Source of the DNA: Anagrus nilaparvatae
Taxonomy: Eukaryota; Arthropoda; Insecta; Hymenoptera; Mymaridae
Assembly: GCA_022575985.1 (NCBI GenBank)
Contig: JAKSXM010000040.1
Coordinates: forward strand, 12,604,001-12,668,000
Direction: 5' to 3'
Length of the DNA: 64,000 nucleotides
Shown one piece after another: positions 54,411 through 64,000 of the stretch; the stretch's first letter is position 1; the number at the start of each line of letters is the position of its first letter. The notes under the pieces were generated by a model. That model made no database searches, had not been told where the DNA came from, and was given only the letters and a program-made list of their open reading frames with translations. A program made the translations under genes and the position numbers.

Positions 54411-55726
54411 GGTAATTCCATGGATAAATAGCACAAAATGGAACGCGAGGTCTCAGAATTAAAAAATTTTATTTTTATTCGAAAAAACTACTTAAAATTA
54501 GATGATTCACCAAATCTGAAGGTTTTTTATAGATTTTTAAGAGAGTTATGCTGTTCTAAAGTTTTTTGGTAAATTTGCTCTCCTCAGCTACCATTTTTGA
54601 AAGTTCCGTAAAAAAGCTCCGGAAAACATTAAAAAATAAAAAAAAAAAGGTTATCGATGTAAAATTTGATGAGGAATTTGAATTTTCAGTCAGATTTTTC
54701 CCATTCTGTGCCCATTCGCGGAAAAGTTCAAATATCTGCCCTAAATTTGACAACTTTAAATGAAAATAGCCGAAAGGCTTCCCACTGAAAAAAAAATTTT
54801 TTCTTCTGAAATTTTTCGAAAAGTTCATATATATCATAGAAAAAATTTTCCTGAGGGAAATTTTTGATATAAGAGAGTAATGCTGATTTTAGTGAATTTT
54901 TCAATTTTCTCATTTTCGACTTTTTAGTTATTTTGCTGATTTCCCACTTAGTCACGTGACCAAATGAAAATCTGACAAAAAAATTGGATTCTGCAGGAAA
55001 TTTTACAAGGGTATAGTAATTTTGGTAGCCTTAGAATGATACATCTCAATTTGACAAAATAAATAAAATTGATTTTAAAAATATAGAAAAAGTGAAAATC
55101 GAAAAATGTGATTTTATTGATTTTTGTGTACTTTTTTAATCATTTATAGACATTTCGATGAAAAATAAACTCTAAACTTTAAAAAAAACTTATTTTTCAT
55201 TATTAGTAAAACTAATTTTTGTTTCCCCGAAAGCAGTACTTTTATTTTTAGATTTTTCATGATTTTTAGACTAAAAATGTAAAAAAATCAAGAAAATCCC
55301 ATTTTAAAAATATTCATTTTTATTAAATTTTTATAATTAATTTTAATTAGCATTACTCTCTTATATCAAAAATTACCCTCAGGAAAATTTTTTCTATGAT
55401 ATATATGAACTTTTCGAAAAATTTCAGAAGAAAAAATTTTTTTTTCAGTGGGAAGCCTTTCGGCTATTTTCATTTAAAGTTGTCAAATTTAGGGCAGATA
55501 TTTGAACTTTTCCGCAAATGGGCACAGAATGGAGAAAATCTGACTGAAAATTCAAATTCCTCATCAAATTTTATATCGAAAACCTTTTTTTTTTTATTTT
55601 TTAACGTTTTCCGGAGCTTTTCTACGGAACTTTCAAAAATGGTGGCTGAGGAGAGCAATTTTACCAAAAAAATTTTAGAACAGCATAACTCTCTTAAAAA
55701 TCTATAAAAAACCTTCAGATTTGGTA
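54411..55726. mobile_element. Fold-back/MITE family 1, copy 2, internally rearranged
   Basis: Begins with the same GGGTAATTCCATGGATAAAT end as copy 1 (13819). It then carries the copy-1 interior in reverse (54526-55068, equal to 14756-14225 inverted), next the copy-1 block 13930-14215 in direct order (55070-55350), then 14389-14757 in direct order (55349-55726). The right terminal repeat is missing. 54526-54905 and 55349-55726 therefore form a second inverted pair. GTCACGTGAC at 54951-54960. Confidence 0.85.
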
Positions 55727-55727
55727 T

Positions 55728-56007
55728 GTTTTCTTATTAATATACTATTTCTAATAATATTTAGGTTCTATGGACATCTATAGATATTAATGCGTTACTA
55801 GAATATTCTTATCTGTATAATGTATTCTAAAATAAGATAGGAAGCCGTCAAGTCAGTCTTTTGTAAGCTATCTACGGGAGCACATAACTCCGTTCTGTAT
55901 GTTAAATACAGAACCGTTAATTGATAATAAATATGATATTAATATAAAATTAATGTGGTGATCATTTCTTAACCTTCTGATGGGATTTTGGAACAAACCC
56001 CGTCACA
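55728..56007 (+). repeat. LTR followed by a primer binding site
   Basis: About 280 bp starting TGTTTTCTTA directly at the end of the fold-back element and ending CCGTCACA. Two bases later comes TGGCGATCCTGG (56010-56021), a typical Ty3/gypsy-type primer binding site. Contains AGTCAGTC near 55850 as a possible initiator. The left boundary is inferred from the TG and the position of the junction. Confidence 0.65.
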
Positions 56008-57420
56008 ACTGGCGATCCTGGACTTACTATACAATAATACGATCAAGAAATCAAGGTTATTGTATGCTGAACGAAATCTGGAGAGTACACGTATATAAAT
56101 TATACATATTCTATAATAAATTTATAATTGAATATTAGGTGCTGACACGTCAGATCAATATTTATTAAGGAAATAAAAAATTAATAATAATAACAAAAAT
56201 AAATCAATAAAGTCAATAAATCAATAAAGTAAAAAATTTATAGGAAAATTTTCTAATTTATATAATAGGTATTAAATTAATTTTCCTTATAAAAATACAT
56301 AAAATTTATTAAAATAAAAATTACAATAAAACATATGATTCATATGCTTAATGCATATATGCTTGCATAAATTAAATAGAAATTTAAAAGTTTTAAATAA
56401 AATTTAGATCACATACTATAAGAGCTAAAGATAGTACTAGACAATCCTTATCAATTTTAAACTAGATAAAATTTCAACAAGATTAGAAAATCAAGATAAA
56501 GGTATCTCAAAAAATTAAAATAACATAATTTTGGATACGTAAACCATTCATTAAAAATATTTATGTATATTCTTACGTATCCTGAGGTTTTATCCAAGGG
56601 ATACGTAAATATAAATAATTATGAATATATGAAATATAAGTTTATCCTGGGGATATTGACTGCCCCAGGTATTTTAATAAAGTTGGATGGTTATATTTTG
56701 GTTAGTTTATAGTTGATGTATTTGTAGATGAGTCCGAGTTCGATCTAAGCTGGATGAACCTAACCTGAGGTTAAATTCTTAATTACAAAAAGGAACTTGT
56801 CACAATAATAACTGATAACTGATTTGATATATAACTTTCACTTTATTGATTATCAGTAAATATAATAAAACTGTCTAAGTCTTAAAGTCAAGTAATTAAA
56901 GGTAAAACTGTAATAGAGTGGTAAGACTCTAAACGAAAGATAGTATTCTAATAAGTGGTGTTCTATTAAGTGGTGGTACTCTAATGAGTATTTTGGGCGC
57001 CTGAAGGGCAATATATAATCTAATGTGAATCTGCCCATATTGCGAGATTTTGGGGGAGACGTCCAATACAAAAAAGCGTCGGTCTCGTCACGTCTAATTA
57101 GCGAAGGCGTCCCTAATTATTACTAAGAATCGCGAGGTGGGATTTATGCAGTTTATAACGCCTATAAATCCCTACTAATTTATGTCATAGCTGACTTTTG
57201 GTCCCACGCTATTGTGCTAAATCAGCATCAGCGGAAATGCACCTGCGGGTTCCTATGTCGTCTGTAATATTAATACAGCTATCGGATATAGGGTTTACTA
57301 TTTACATATATATATCAAATGTTAGGCATATCAATTTTGACCTACCATACGTAACATCTCCCTCCCCTCATTCCAATCGTCCCGATTGGGTCAGGTGGGG
57401 GAGATGACAAGGGGGTGGTA
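56008..57420 (+). other. Possible leader and remnant of the LTR element
   Basis: Begins with the primer-binding-like site. The rest is AT-rich with no gag or pol. A purine tract, GGTGGGGGAGATGACAAGGG (57395-57414), could be a polypurine tract, but no second LTR follows. 57070-57300 is less AT-rich and unassigned. Confidence 0.4.
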
Positions 57421-57919
57421 ATTATAATTTTAAAATTTTCTGTCCATTGTCTTTGTCAATACATAAGATTATACAATATAAGTTCATAAAATTAACTTTT
57501 GATTATAATTATTGATTCTATATAATTTTACGGTATATGCTTTATGATTATACATAATATATAAATTGTAAAAAATGTTGAGTAAACTAAAAAAATTATA
57601 AGTATAAAATAAAAATTTTAAAATTTTTAGATCTATATAAAATATTAAGAAATTATTAGTTAAAATATATGATGAATAATATAATAAATTTTTGGATTCT
57701 TCAAAACGAAATCTTATGGAAGGTGCCAGTTAGTTACTTGGATTAATCTTCTTTGATGATCAAGTTGTTTATATTGGTGCTGGATTTTCCTGAGCTGGAG
57801 TTATCTGAAACCAATCTATAGGAATTAGTTTTAAAACCCCCGAGACATTATATACCCAAAACTTCGAATACATAGGGATAGGTGGTGATATTTGAAATAG
57901 TATAAAATAAAAAATTAAG
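57421..57919. other. AT-rich spacer
   Basis: Nothing recognised. Confidence 0.35.
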
Positions 57920-59090
57920 ATTTAAAAAAAAATTTTTTTTTTTGATTTTTTTTTTTGCTTTTAGAAGGTTAGTTTTGATTTAAAAAAATATAGAAATTAA
58001 TATTGGTTTGCTTTTCATTATATATAAAAAAAACGATTGGAATTTAAAATTTTAAAACTACATAATTTCTAGATTTTTGGCCTAAAATTTTGTCAATTTT
58101 CTTAAAATTAAATAGTGTTATTTAATATTGTTTTTACATCATGAAATTATCAGTTGATAGGAAAAAAAAAATAAATTAACTCTTAAATTATAAAAATTCA
58201 GCAATTTTTATGGTTTTTAAGTTAAAAATCTTTCAATATATAGGGATACAATTAACAGTATTTTAAAAATTTTAGTGTATAATATAGCTTGTGTGACTTG
58301 AAATTATCAGTTGATATGAAAAAGAATAAATTAATTTTTAAATTATAAAAATTCAGCAATTTTTATGATTATTAAGTTAATTTTATAATTTATGGGGTTA
58401 AAAATGACAAAAATTTTTTTTTTTTTTTTTGAAATATGAATTTATTAATTAAGAAAATTTTTGTATTGATTTTTAAAATCATACAATTTCAGCAAATTTT
58501 ATGAATTTTAAGTGAAATTTTATAGTTTAAAGGGTTAAAATTGATAAATTTTATAATATTTTTGTATAATTCAATTTATAAAATGCGAATTTATCAGATG
58601 AAAAGAAAAAAATATTGAATTAATTTAATAAAAATGATAAAATTTCAGCAAATTTTATGGTTTTTTGAATAGAATATTATAATTTAAAGCGTTAAAAATA
58701 ATAAATTTTATAAAATTTTAGTATAATTTAATTTATAAAACAAGAAATTATTGAAAATATTGGAAAAAATCATACAATTTCGGTAAATTTTATGATTTTT
58801 GGATAAATTGTAATAATTTAAAGGGTTAAACTTGATAATTTTTATTAAATTTTGATATAATTAAATTTAAACGAGAATTTATCAAAAATATTGGAAAAAA
58901 AATCATACGATTTTTGAGTGAAATATTACAATTTAAAGGGATAAAAATGGTAAATTTTATAAAATTTTGATGTAATTTAATTTATAAAACCGGAATTTAT
59001 TAAAAATATTGGAAAAAATCATATAATTTCGGTAAATTTTATGATTTTTGAGTGAATAATTATAATTTAAAGGGTTTAAAGCTGATGTGT
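57920..59090. repeat. Degenerate tandem array, period about 125-150 bp
   Basis: Repeated blocks ATACAATTTCGGTAAATTTT, ATGATTTTTGAGTGAA and ATAATTTAAAGGGTTAAAA, at about 58204, 58353, 58490, 58643, 58779 and 59027. Stray units recur at 60090, 60230 and 61380, beyond the next arrays, so the arrays were inserted or expanded inside this one. Confidence 0.75.
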
Positions 59091-59300
59091 GTGTTATATT
59101 TAAGTTATTAAAAGTGTTTTAACTATAAATTATGGAAAAGCAGGTAAAATTTTGTTATTATTTTATTTCTATTAATTAGTTTTCGTTTAATTTCTTGTTT
59201 CAATTTATAATTATTTTATGTCGGTACAATAGTTAGTTTTGTTTTTGTTATGCTAGTTTTATTTTTGTATGTGAATGTCTGTGATGAATGTCGGTATAGT
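59085..59300 (+). repeat. Duplicated segment with ATG-GAA-AAG-CAG|GT, copy 1
   Basis: Homologous to 60290-60500. Contains ATG 59132 GAAAAGCAG followed by GTAAAA, a possible first exon and donor. Confidence 0.6.
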
Positions 59301-59336
59301 AGTAAATAAATGTATATGTTGTGGTAAAGAGAATTT

Positions 59337-60075
59337 TGGAGGAGACTGAGCAATTTTTATATATGGAGGAGATTGAGGAAATTTATATGCAAGATTTTAT
59401 ATTTTATAGGAGGAGATTGAGCAAATTTTTATAAAAAAAATTTTATATTTATAGGAGGAGATTGAGCAAATTTTTATAAAAAATTTTATATTTATAGGAG
59501 GAGATTGAGCAAATTTTTATAAAAATTTTATATTTATAGGAGGAGATTGAGCAAAATTATAAAAAAAATTTTTATATTTATAGGAGGAGATTGAGCAAAA
59601 TTATAAAAAAGATTTTATATTTTATAAGAGGAGATTTAGCAAATTTTTATAAAAAATTTTATATTTATAGGAGGAGATTGAGCAAATTATTATAAAAAAT
59701 TTTATATTTATAGGAGGAGATTGAGCAAATTTATATGAAAGATTTTATATTTTATAAGAGGAGATTGAGCAAATTTTTATAGAAAATTTTTATATTTATA
59801 GGAGGAGATTGAGCAAATTTATATAAAAATTTTATATTTATAGGAGGAGACTGAGCAATTTTTGTATGTTGGAGGAGACTGAGGAAATTTATATGAAAGA
59901 TTTTATATTTTATAGGAGGAGACAGATGAAATTTATATAAAAAATTTTATACTGAAAGATTTTATATTTTATAGGAGGAGACTGAGGAAATTTTTATATA
60001 ATGATTATAATAATAATAAAAAAATTTTTATATCTTGTAGGAGGCTGAGCAATTTTTTTATATGTGGAGGAGGCT
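59337..60075. repeat. Tandem array, about 18 units of roughly 44 bp
   Basis: Unit consensus contains TTTTATATTTATAG then GAGGAGATTGAGCAAATTTT. Each unit therefore has a splice-acceptor-like end (T-rich, TATAG) followed by a purine-rich stretch. Some units vary as GAGACTGAGGAAATTT. Confidence 0.88.
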
Positions 60076-60289
60076 TAAATATAAGAAAAAATCATACAAT
60101 TTCGGTAAATTTTATGATTTTTGAATAAATTATTCTAATTTAAAGGGTTAAAAATGATAAATTTAATAAAATTTTAGTGTAATTTAATTTGAAAAACAAG
60201 AATTTATTGAATTTATTGGAAAAAAAATCATACAATTTCAGCAAATTTTATGATTTTTGAATGAATAATTATAATTTAAAGGGTTAAAG

Positions 60290-60500
60290 GTTGATGTGTG
60301 TGTTATATTTAAGTTATTAAAGTGTTTTAATTATAAATTATGGAAAAACAGGTAAGATTTTGTTATTATTTTATTTTTATCAATTAGTTTCAGTTCAATT
60401 TATTGTTTTAATATAAAAATTTATAATTATTTTGTGTCGGAGCGATAGTTAGGTTATGTTTTTGTTATGTTAGATTTTATTTGTGTTAGTGTGTAAAGGT
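60290..60500 (+). repeat. Duplicated segment with ATG-GAA-AAA-CAG|GT, copy 2
   Basis: Homologous to 59085-59300; the shared part includes TGTGTGTTATATTTAAGTTA before the ATG and GATTTTGTTATTATTTTATT after it. Confidence 0.7.
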
Positions 60501-61356
60501 TGGGAATGTATATGTTGTAGAGAATTTGTGTTTGTATTTTATTATTCAGGTAGTGGGTTTAGTGTATATGTTGTAGAAGGATTTTATTCGTATTTTTTAG
60601 GTAGTGGGTTTGATTTATATTTTATCCGTATTTTATTTTTCAGGTAGTGGGTTTATATTTTATTTTTCAGGTAGTGGGTTTGTATTTTATTTTTCAGGTA
60701 GTGGGTTTGATTTATATTTTATCCGTATTTTATTTTTCAGCTAGTGGGTTTGTATTTTATTTTTCAGGTAGTGGGTTTGATTTAAATTTTATCCGTTTTT
60801 TATTTTTCAGGTAGCGGGTTTGTATTTTATTTTTCAGGTAGTGGGTTTGTATTTTATTTTTCAGGTAGTGGGTTTGATTTATATTTTGTCCGTATTTTAT
60901 TTTTCAGGTAGTGGGTTTGATTTATATTTTATCCGTATTTTATTTTTCAGGTAGTGGGTTTGTATTTTATTTTTCAGGTAGTGGGTTTGATTTATATTTT
61001 ATCCGTATTTTATTTTTCAGGTAGTGGGTTTGATGTGTGCGTAGTAGAAGGTTTTTTATTCGTATTTTAATTTTCAGGTAGTGGGTTTGTATTTTATTTT
61101 TCAGGTAGTGGGTTTGATTTATATTTTATCCGTATTTTATTTTTCAGGTAGTGGGTTTGATTTATATTTTATCCGTATTTTATTTTTCAGGTAGTGGGTT
61201 TAATGTGTAAACAAAAATTATGTTCACAATTTTAAATTAATTTTTGACTTTTGAATTTTCTTGATATAGGTAAACGACAATCGTGTAGTTCGAGGAGTGT
61301 TTGAAGTTAATGGCAACGATCCTTTTTTTGACGGATTTGAAGAAAAAAAAAAATAA
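60340..61356 (+). CDS. Possible two-exon micro-gene
   Basis: Exon 1 would be ATG 60340 to 60351 (M-E-K-Q) followed by GTAAGA. Exon 2 would be 61270-61356, preceded by TTTTCTTGATATAG and reading VNDNRVVRGVFEVNGNDPFF then DGFEEKKK and TAA. Both junctions are phase 0, giving 32 residues. Exon 2 stands out by near-even base use and a protein-like composition inside repeats. The intron is the 27/43-bp array. An alternative first exon lies at 59132-59143. No family recognised; the 3' end is Lys-rich because of an A-run. It could also be an exon of a longer gene. Confidence 0.3.
60545..61205. repeat. Tandem array, about 18 units of 27 and 43 bp
   Basis: Units start GTAGTGGGTTT and end TATTTTATTTTTCAG, in a long form with GATTTATATTTTATCC and a short form without it. 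Every junction reads TTTTTCAG|GTAGTG, a fused acceptor-donor-like motif. Confidence 0.92.
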
Positions 61357-61384
61357 CAAGAATTTATTGGAAACGTTGGAAAAA

Positions 61385-61570
61385 ATCATACAATTTCGGT
61401 AGAACGATAAAATTTTATTTTAGATTTTAAAGAGGGTACGATTAAAAAAACTTTTATTTTTAAAGTTAAAGAGGGTACGATGAAATTTTTAATTTTAAAT
61501 GTAAAATAGGGTACGATAAAAAATTATTTTTTTATTTTTAAAGTTAAAAAAAGGGTACGATTGGGGGCTA
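61385..61570. repeat. Four tandem units of about 40 bp
   Basis: AGAGGGTACGAT blocks at about 61432, 61471, 61511 and 61554, separated by T-rich sequence with TTTTTAAAGTTAA. Confidence 0.75.
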
Positions 61571-61918
61571 AACAATTTTATTTGTATTTTATACTAATTG
61601 TATTTAAGAGATTTCATTTATGAATATGAGGTATATTTACAATTTTGCCATATAATGAACGCGTGGAAAAGTGAAAAAAAAATGAAATTAATATTTTTAT
61701 TATTCGTTATGTGTTGAGTATGGTTTCCCTCCTTTTCTCCTCTTTCTCTTTATTTTATTTTTTTTTCTGTACGTAAATATTTATTTTTAAATTTATTTAT
61801 TTATAATAATTTTGTATTGAGAAAGTCAAATGGAGCAAGAAAAACAGAGATATGAAATTGTTAAGACAATAAAAAATAAATAATTTTAAACAATAGTTTT
61901 CATAATATTTATATACAC
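61571..61918. other. AT-rich sequence
   Basis: No supported gene. A 17-codon frame from ATG 61829 and an AATAAA-type signal near 61875 are too short to call. Confidence 0.3.
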
Positions 61919-61920
61919 AG

Positions 61921-61982
61921 GTGTATGCCTGATACCAGAAGGACAAAGAGGTTGTTTGAAAAATTTTTGCAAAACTTTATGA
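61921..61982 (+). CDS. Possible terminal exon, cysteine-containing
   Basis: After a T/A-rich tract ending ATATACACAG, the frame gives VCLIPEGQRGCLKNFCKTL and TGA, with C-X8-C-X4-C spacing. Composition differs from the flanks. No upstream exon identified; low confidence. Confidence 0.2.
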
Positions 61983-64000
61983 TATTTACAAATCGTAGGA
62001 GAAAGAGAGAGGCCAATTTAATAAAATTTGATTAATTTGTTATAGAAAAAAAACTTTCCTGCAATTTTCATGTACCCAAGTTGAGTGTCGATGAGATATA
62101 CGCAAATATGTGGCTTGTCTCAGATTAAGGAACGCTATACAGCGTTGGTGAATTACTTAATAACAGCACCAGTTTAGAAAAGCTCTGTTTTCTTTTGATA
62201 TCGGCTTCAGGAAACTAGGATAGAGTTAATTGGTGTTACAATTAGTCGGTTATACAGCTTCTCGTCTGATTTATAAGCTCTCAGAAGCATTTTTTTTGTT
62301 CATACATTCTGGATTGCCAATTTTTTTGCATATATATTATTATTTAATAATATTTTCATTAATCATTCTTAGAGTGCAAGCGATTTTCATAGTTGAGAAC
62401 ATTGCTCGTCTATGAGAATTATGTATTAATTTATACAGTAATGAACATTTAATTTTGCGTTTCTTTGAAGTTGAAGTGAGATCTTGGTTGGGCAAAAAAA
62501 AAAAAAATGAATGTTGCAGTAGTATTGTAATAAAAATTATATGTGTGTTAATAAGTTGGTTATCCCCTCTTTCACTCCATGTGATTTAGTATAATTTATA
62601 AAGTGCAATTATGCAGTCTTTAAGATCAGCTGTTTTGATAATATTATGTCATTTCAGTCTCAAGGCCAAAACCGTATACAAACAAAGATTATAAAAATTT
62701 TATCTCTATAATTATGAATGTGATTCACGTCTCTGGTTGTCCGGCAAAATTTCTATCTCTCAATTTTCATTAGTTATTTATTTTTTTTTTTTTTTTTTTT
62801 ATTGAAAAATTTTGTTATTAATTTTTGTGTTAAGGAGAAGAGAGAAAAAAAATAAACACAAATGTATATGTATGATGGTAATTTAGTAGTAGTTTTATTT
62901 TTTATATCGTTGATTTTTAATTTAACTTCATAATCTAAGAATTCCAAGGATTGTATAAGGATATTTGTGCAAACTTAATTTATGTAAATACATATATAAA
63001 GAAAAACTCTATAAAATACTTATTTAATCCGGTTGTCAGGGGTGGTTTTTTTTTTTTTTTTTTTTTGTAAATTTTTTTATAAAGGCACGATAAAAGAGTA
63101 CGTATTTGTTAAATCCAAAGTAATTTATGTTAGGATATATTTAGATTATGTTTATGATTAGTTGATTAAGTGATAATTGTAAGCTAATAATAGTTATAAA
63201 TTAGGTATGTATATAGTAGATTTATAATAAATATGAATATATTGGTTAGTATGAGAAATTACAATTATATATATGGGTAAAAATAATTATCAAAGATCAT
63301 AATCTAAATATAGTTTTGAACCTAAAATTTTTTTAAATATTTAAAAGATTTTTATAGAATTTGCATGTGAAAAATTATTATTTAAATCTGTCAACCTGTG
63401 TTTTTCACTGGTTTTTCACAGATATTTAAGGATGTCTTATATAAATTTGAATTAACCTACTAAGATCGTAATTAACGTTTTGAAACTAACTCATGTAAAA
63501 TTTTCTGGGAATACGTAAAACTATGAGATAAAAAAAAATATAATAAAATATTGTAAATCATTAATACTTATTCATATGTATTATATTTACCGGAACTTTA
63601 AATTTATCGACTATAAAATCTATCACTTCATGGTTAAAAAACACTTTAATTTTAAAACCCTTATACTTTAATTTTAAGTTATTTCTATCTTTATATAATT
63701 TTCGTCATTTTTGTTCTTTATTCTTTCCTTATTTTTTTTTTTTTTTTTTTTTTTTATACTTATATACTATTATTTACTTATATATTACGTACTTATAATC
63801 TATTTATTTCAAAGATTTATTTCATTTTTATTTCAATATATTTTTATTGTTATAGGTTGTCTATTATCGAGGAAGAAAATTATATAGAGACTTTTCATGT
63901 TTTTCTTTTGTAAAAAAAAATTTTTAATAAATTTTCGTTTATCGTAACTCTATTATCATTCAAAAAAAGAACAAATAAAAAAACATAATATTTTAACATA
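61983..64000. other. Unassigned sequence, AT-rich to the right edge
   Basis: 62045-62440 is less AT-rich and could be a UTR or an unrecognised repeat; no frame supports a gene. From 62470 on there are homopolymer T runs (62778, 63045, 63730) and simple AT sequence. Confidence 0.35.

Noticed and set aside
54556..54837. Frames in the fold-back elements near 54556 and 55396 that look like related proteins
   Set aside because: They match only because they are inverted copies of the same non-coding repeat; composition is F/K/N-rich and frames differ between copies.
59337..61205. CRISPR-like regular repeats
   Set aside because: Units are adjacent without unique spacers, the genome is insect, and no cas genes are present; they are ordinary tandem repeats.
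1..64000. tRNA or rRNA genes
   Set aside because: I found no cloverleaf with a matching anticodon arm and no rRNA-like stretch; the TGGCATCCCTGG element near 27735 resembles part of a tRNA but is better read as a primer binding site.

Overview
This is an AT-rich insect chromosomal window dominated by dead and dying transposable elements. The one exon I can assign to a host gene lies at 39071-39185 on the minus strand. It encodes the start of the T1 domain of a Shaker (Kv1) potassium channel and is flanked by a good acceptor and a GTAAGT donor, so most of the window is probably intron of that gene. The insect assignment rests on the Shaker exon, an R1-clade LINE family, pogo/Tigger, hAT and Helitron-like elements, and Ty3/gypsy LTR elements. 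Very low GC would fit a parasitoid wasp, ant or aphid, but I cannot name the species.

Layout, 1-24 kb: a broken Ty3/gypsy pol (1-2105, minus) is followed by an R1-like reverse transcriptase fragment (2106-2745, minus) and a Penelope-like GIY-YIG fragment (3195-3518). A different LINE appears to be split by a large R1-like copy (A, about 4160-8232, plus) with its 5' UTR, ORF1 and the start of ORF2. Two degraded unknown minus-strand proteins (9480-11900) come next, then a pogo/Tigger remnant with TIRs and TA duplications (12280-13627), a fold-back element (13819-14863), and a Helitron-like element carrying a Pif1 helicase and a satellite array (15160-19175). That element sits precisely inside a 47-bp tandem repeat. 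The best-preserved R1-like copy (B, 19701-23965, minus) has a poly(A) tail and a perfect 17-bp target duplication.

Layout, 24-39 kb: a non-autonomous LTR element (24524-27960) has a TAGTT duplication. R1-like copy C (from about 28175) has ORF1 split by a hAT-type MITE with a perfect 8-bp duplication, and it runs into inverted fragments of the same family (31463-32483). MITEs and a large palindrome (33275-34940) follow, then the Shaker exon.

Layout, 39-64 kb: this part is mostly small TIR elements, fold-backs, tandem repeats and LTR remnants. The largest item is a 3.9-kb palindromic composite (44745-48635). There is also a 545-bp solo LTR with an AATG duplication (51407-51951), a rearranged second copy of the 13.8-kb fold-back (54411-55726), and an LTR with a primer binding site (55728-56030). 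From 57.9 to 61.6 kb there are dense tandem arrays, two of which repeat splice-site-like motifs, beside a possible tiny two-exon gene (60340-60351 plus 61270-61356).

No intact autonomous transposon was found; every transposon reading frame has stops, frameshifts or truncations. Candidates for something undescribed are: the fold-back families that share a conserved module around GTCACGTGAC; the 3.9-kb palindrome; the highly structured 3' UTR and the ATGA stop-start overlap of the R1-like family; the satellite-bearing Helitron-like element; and the micro-gene with duplicated first exons next to splice-like tandem arrays.
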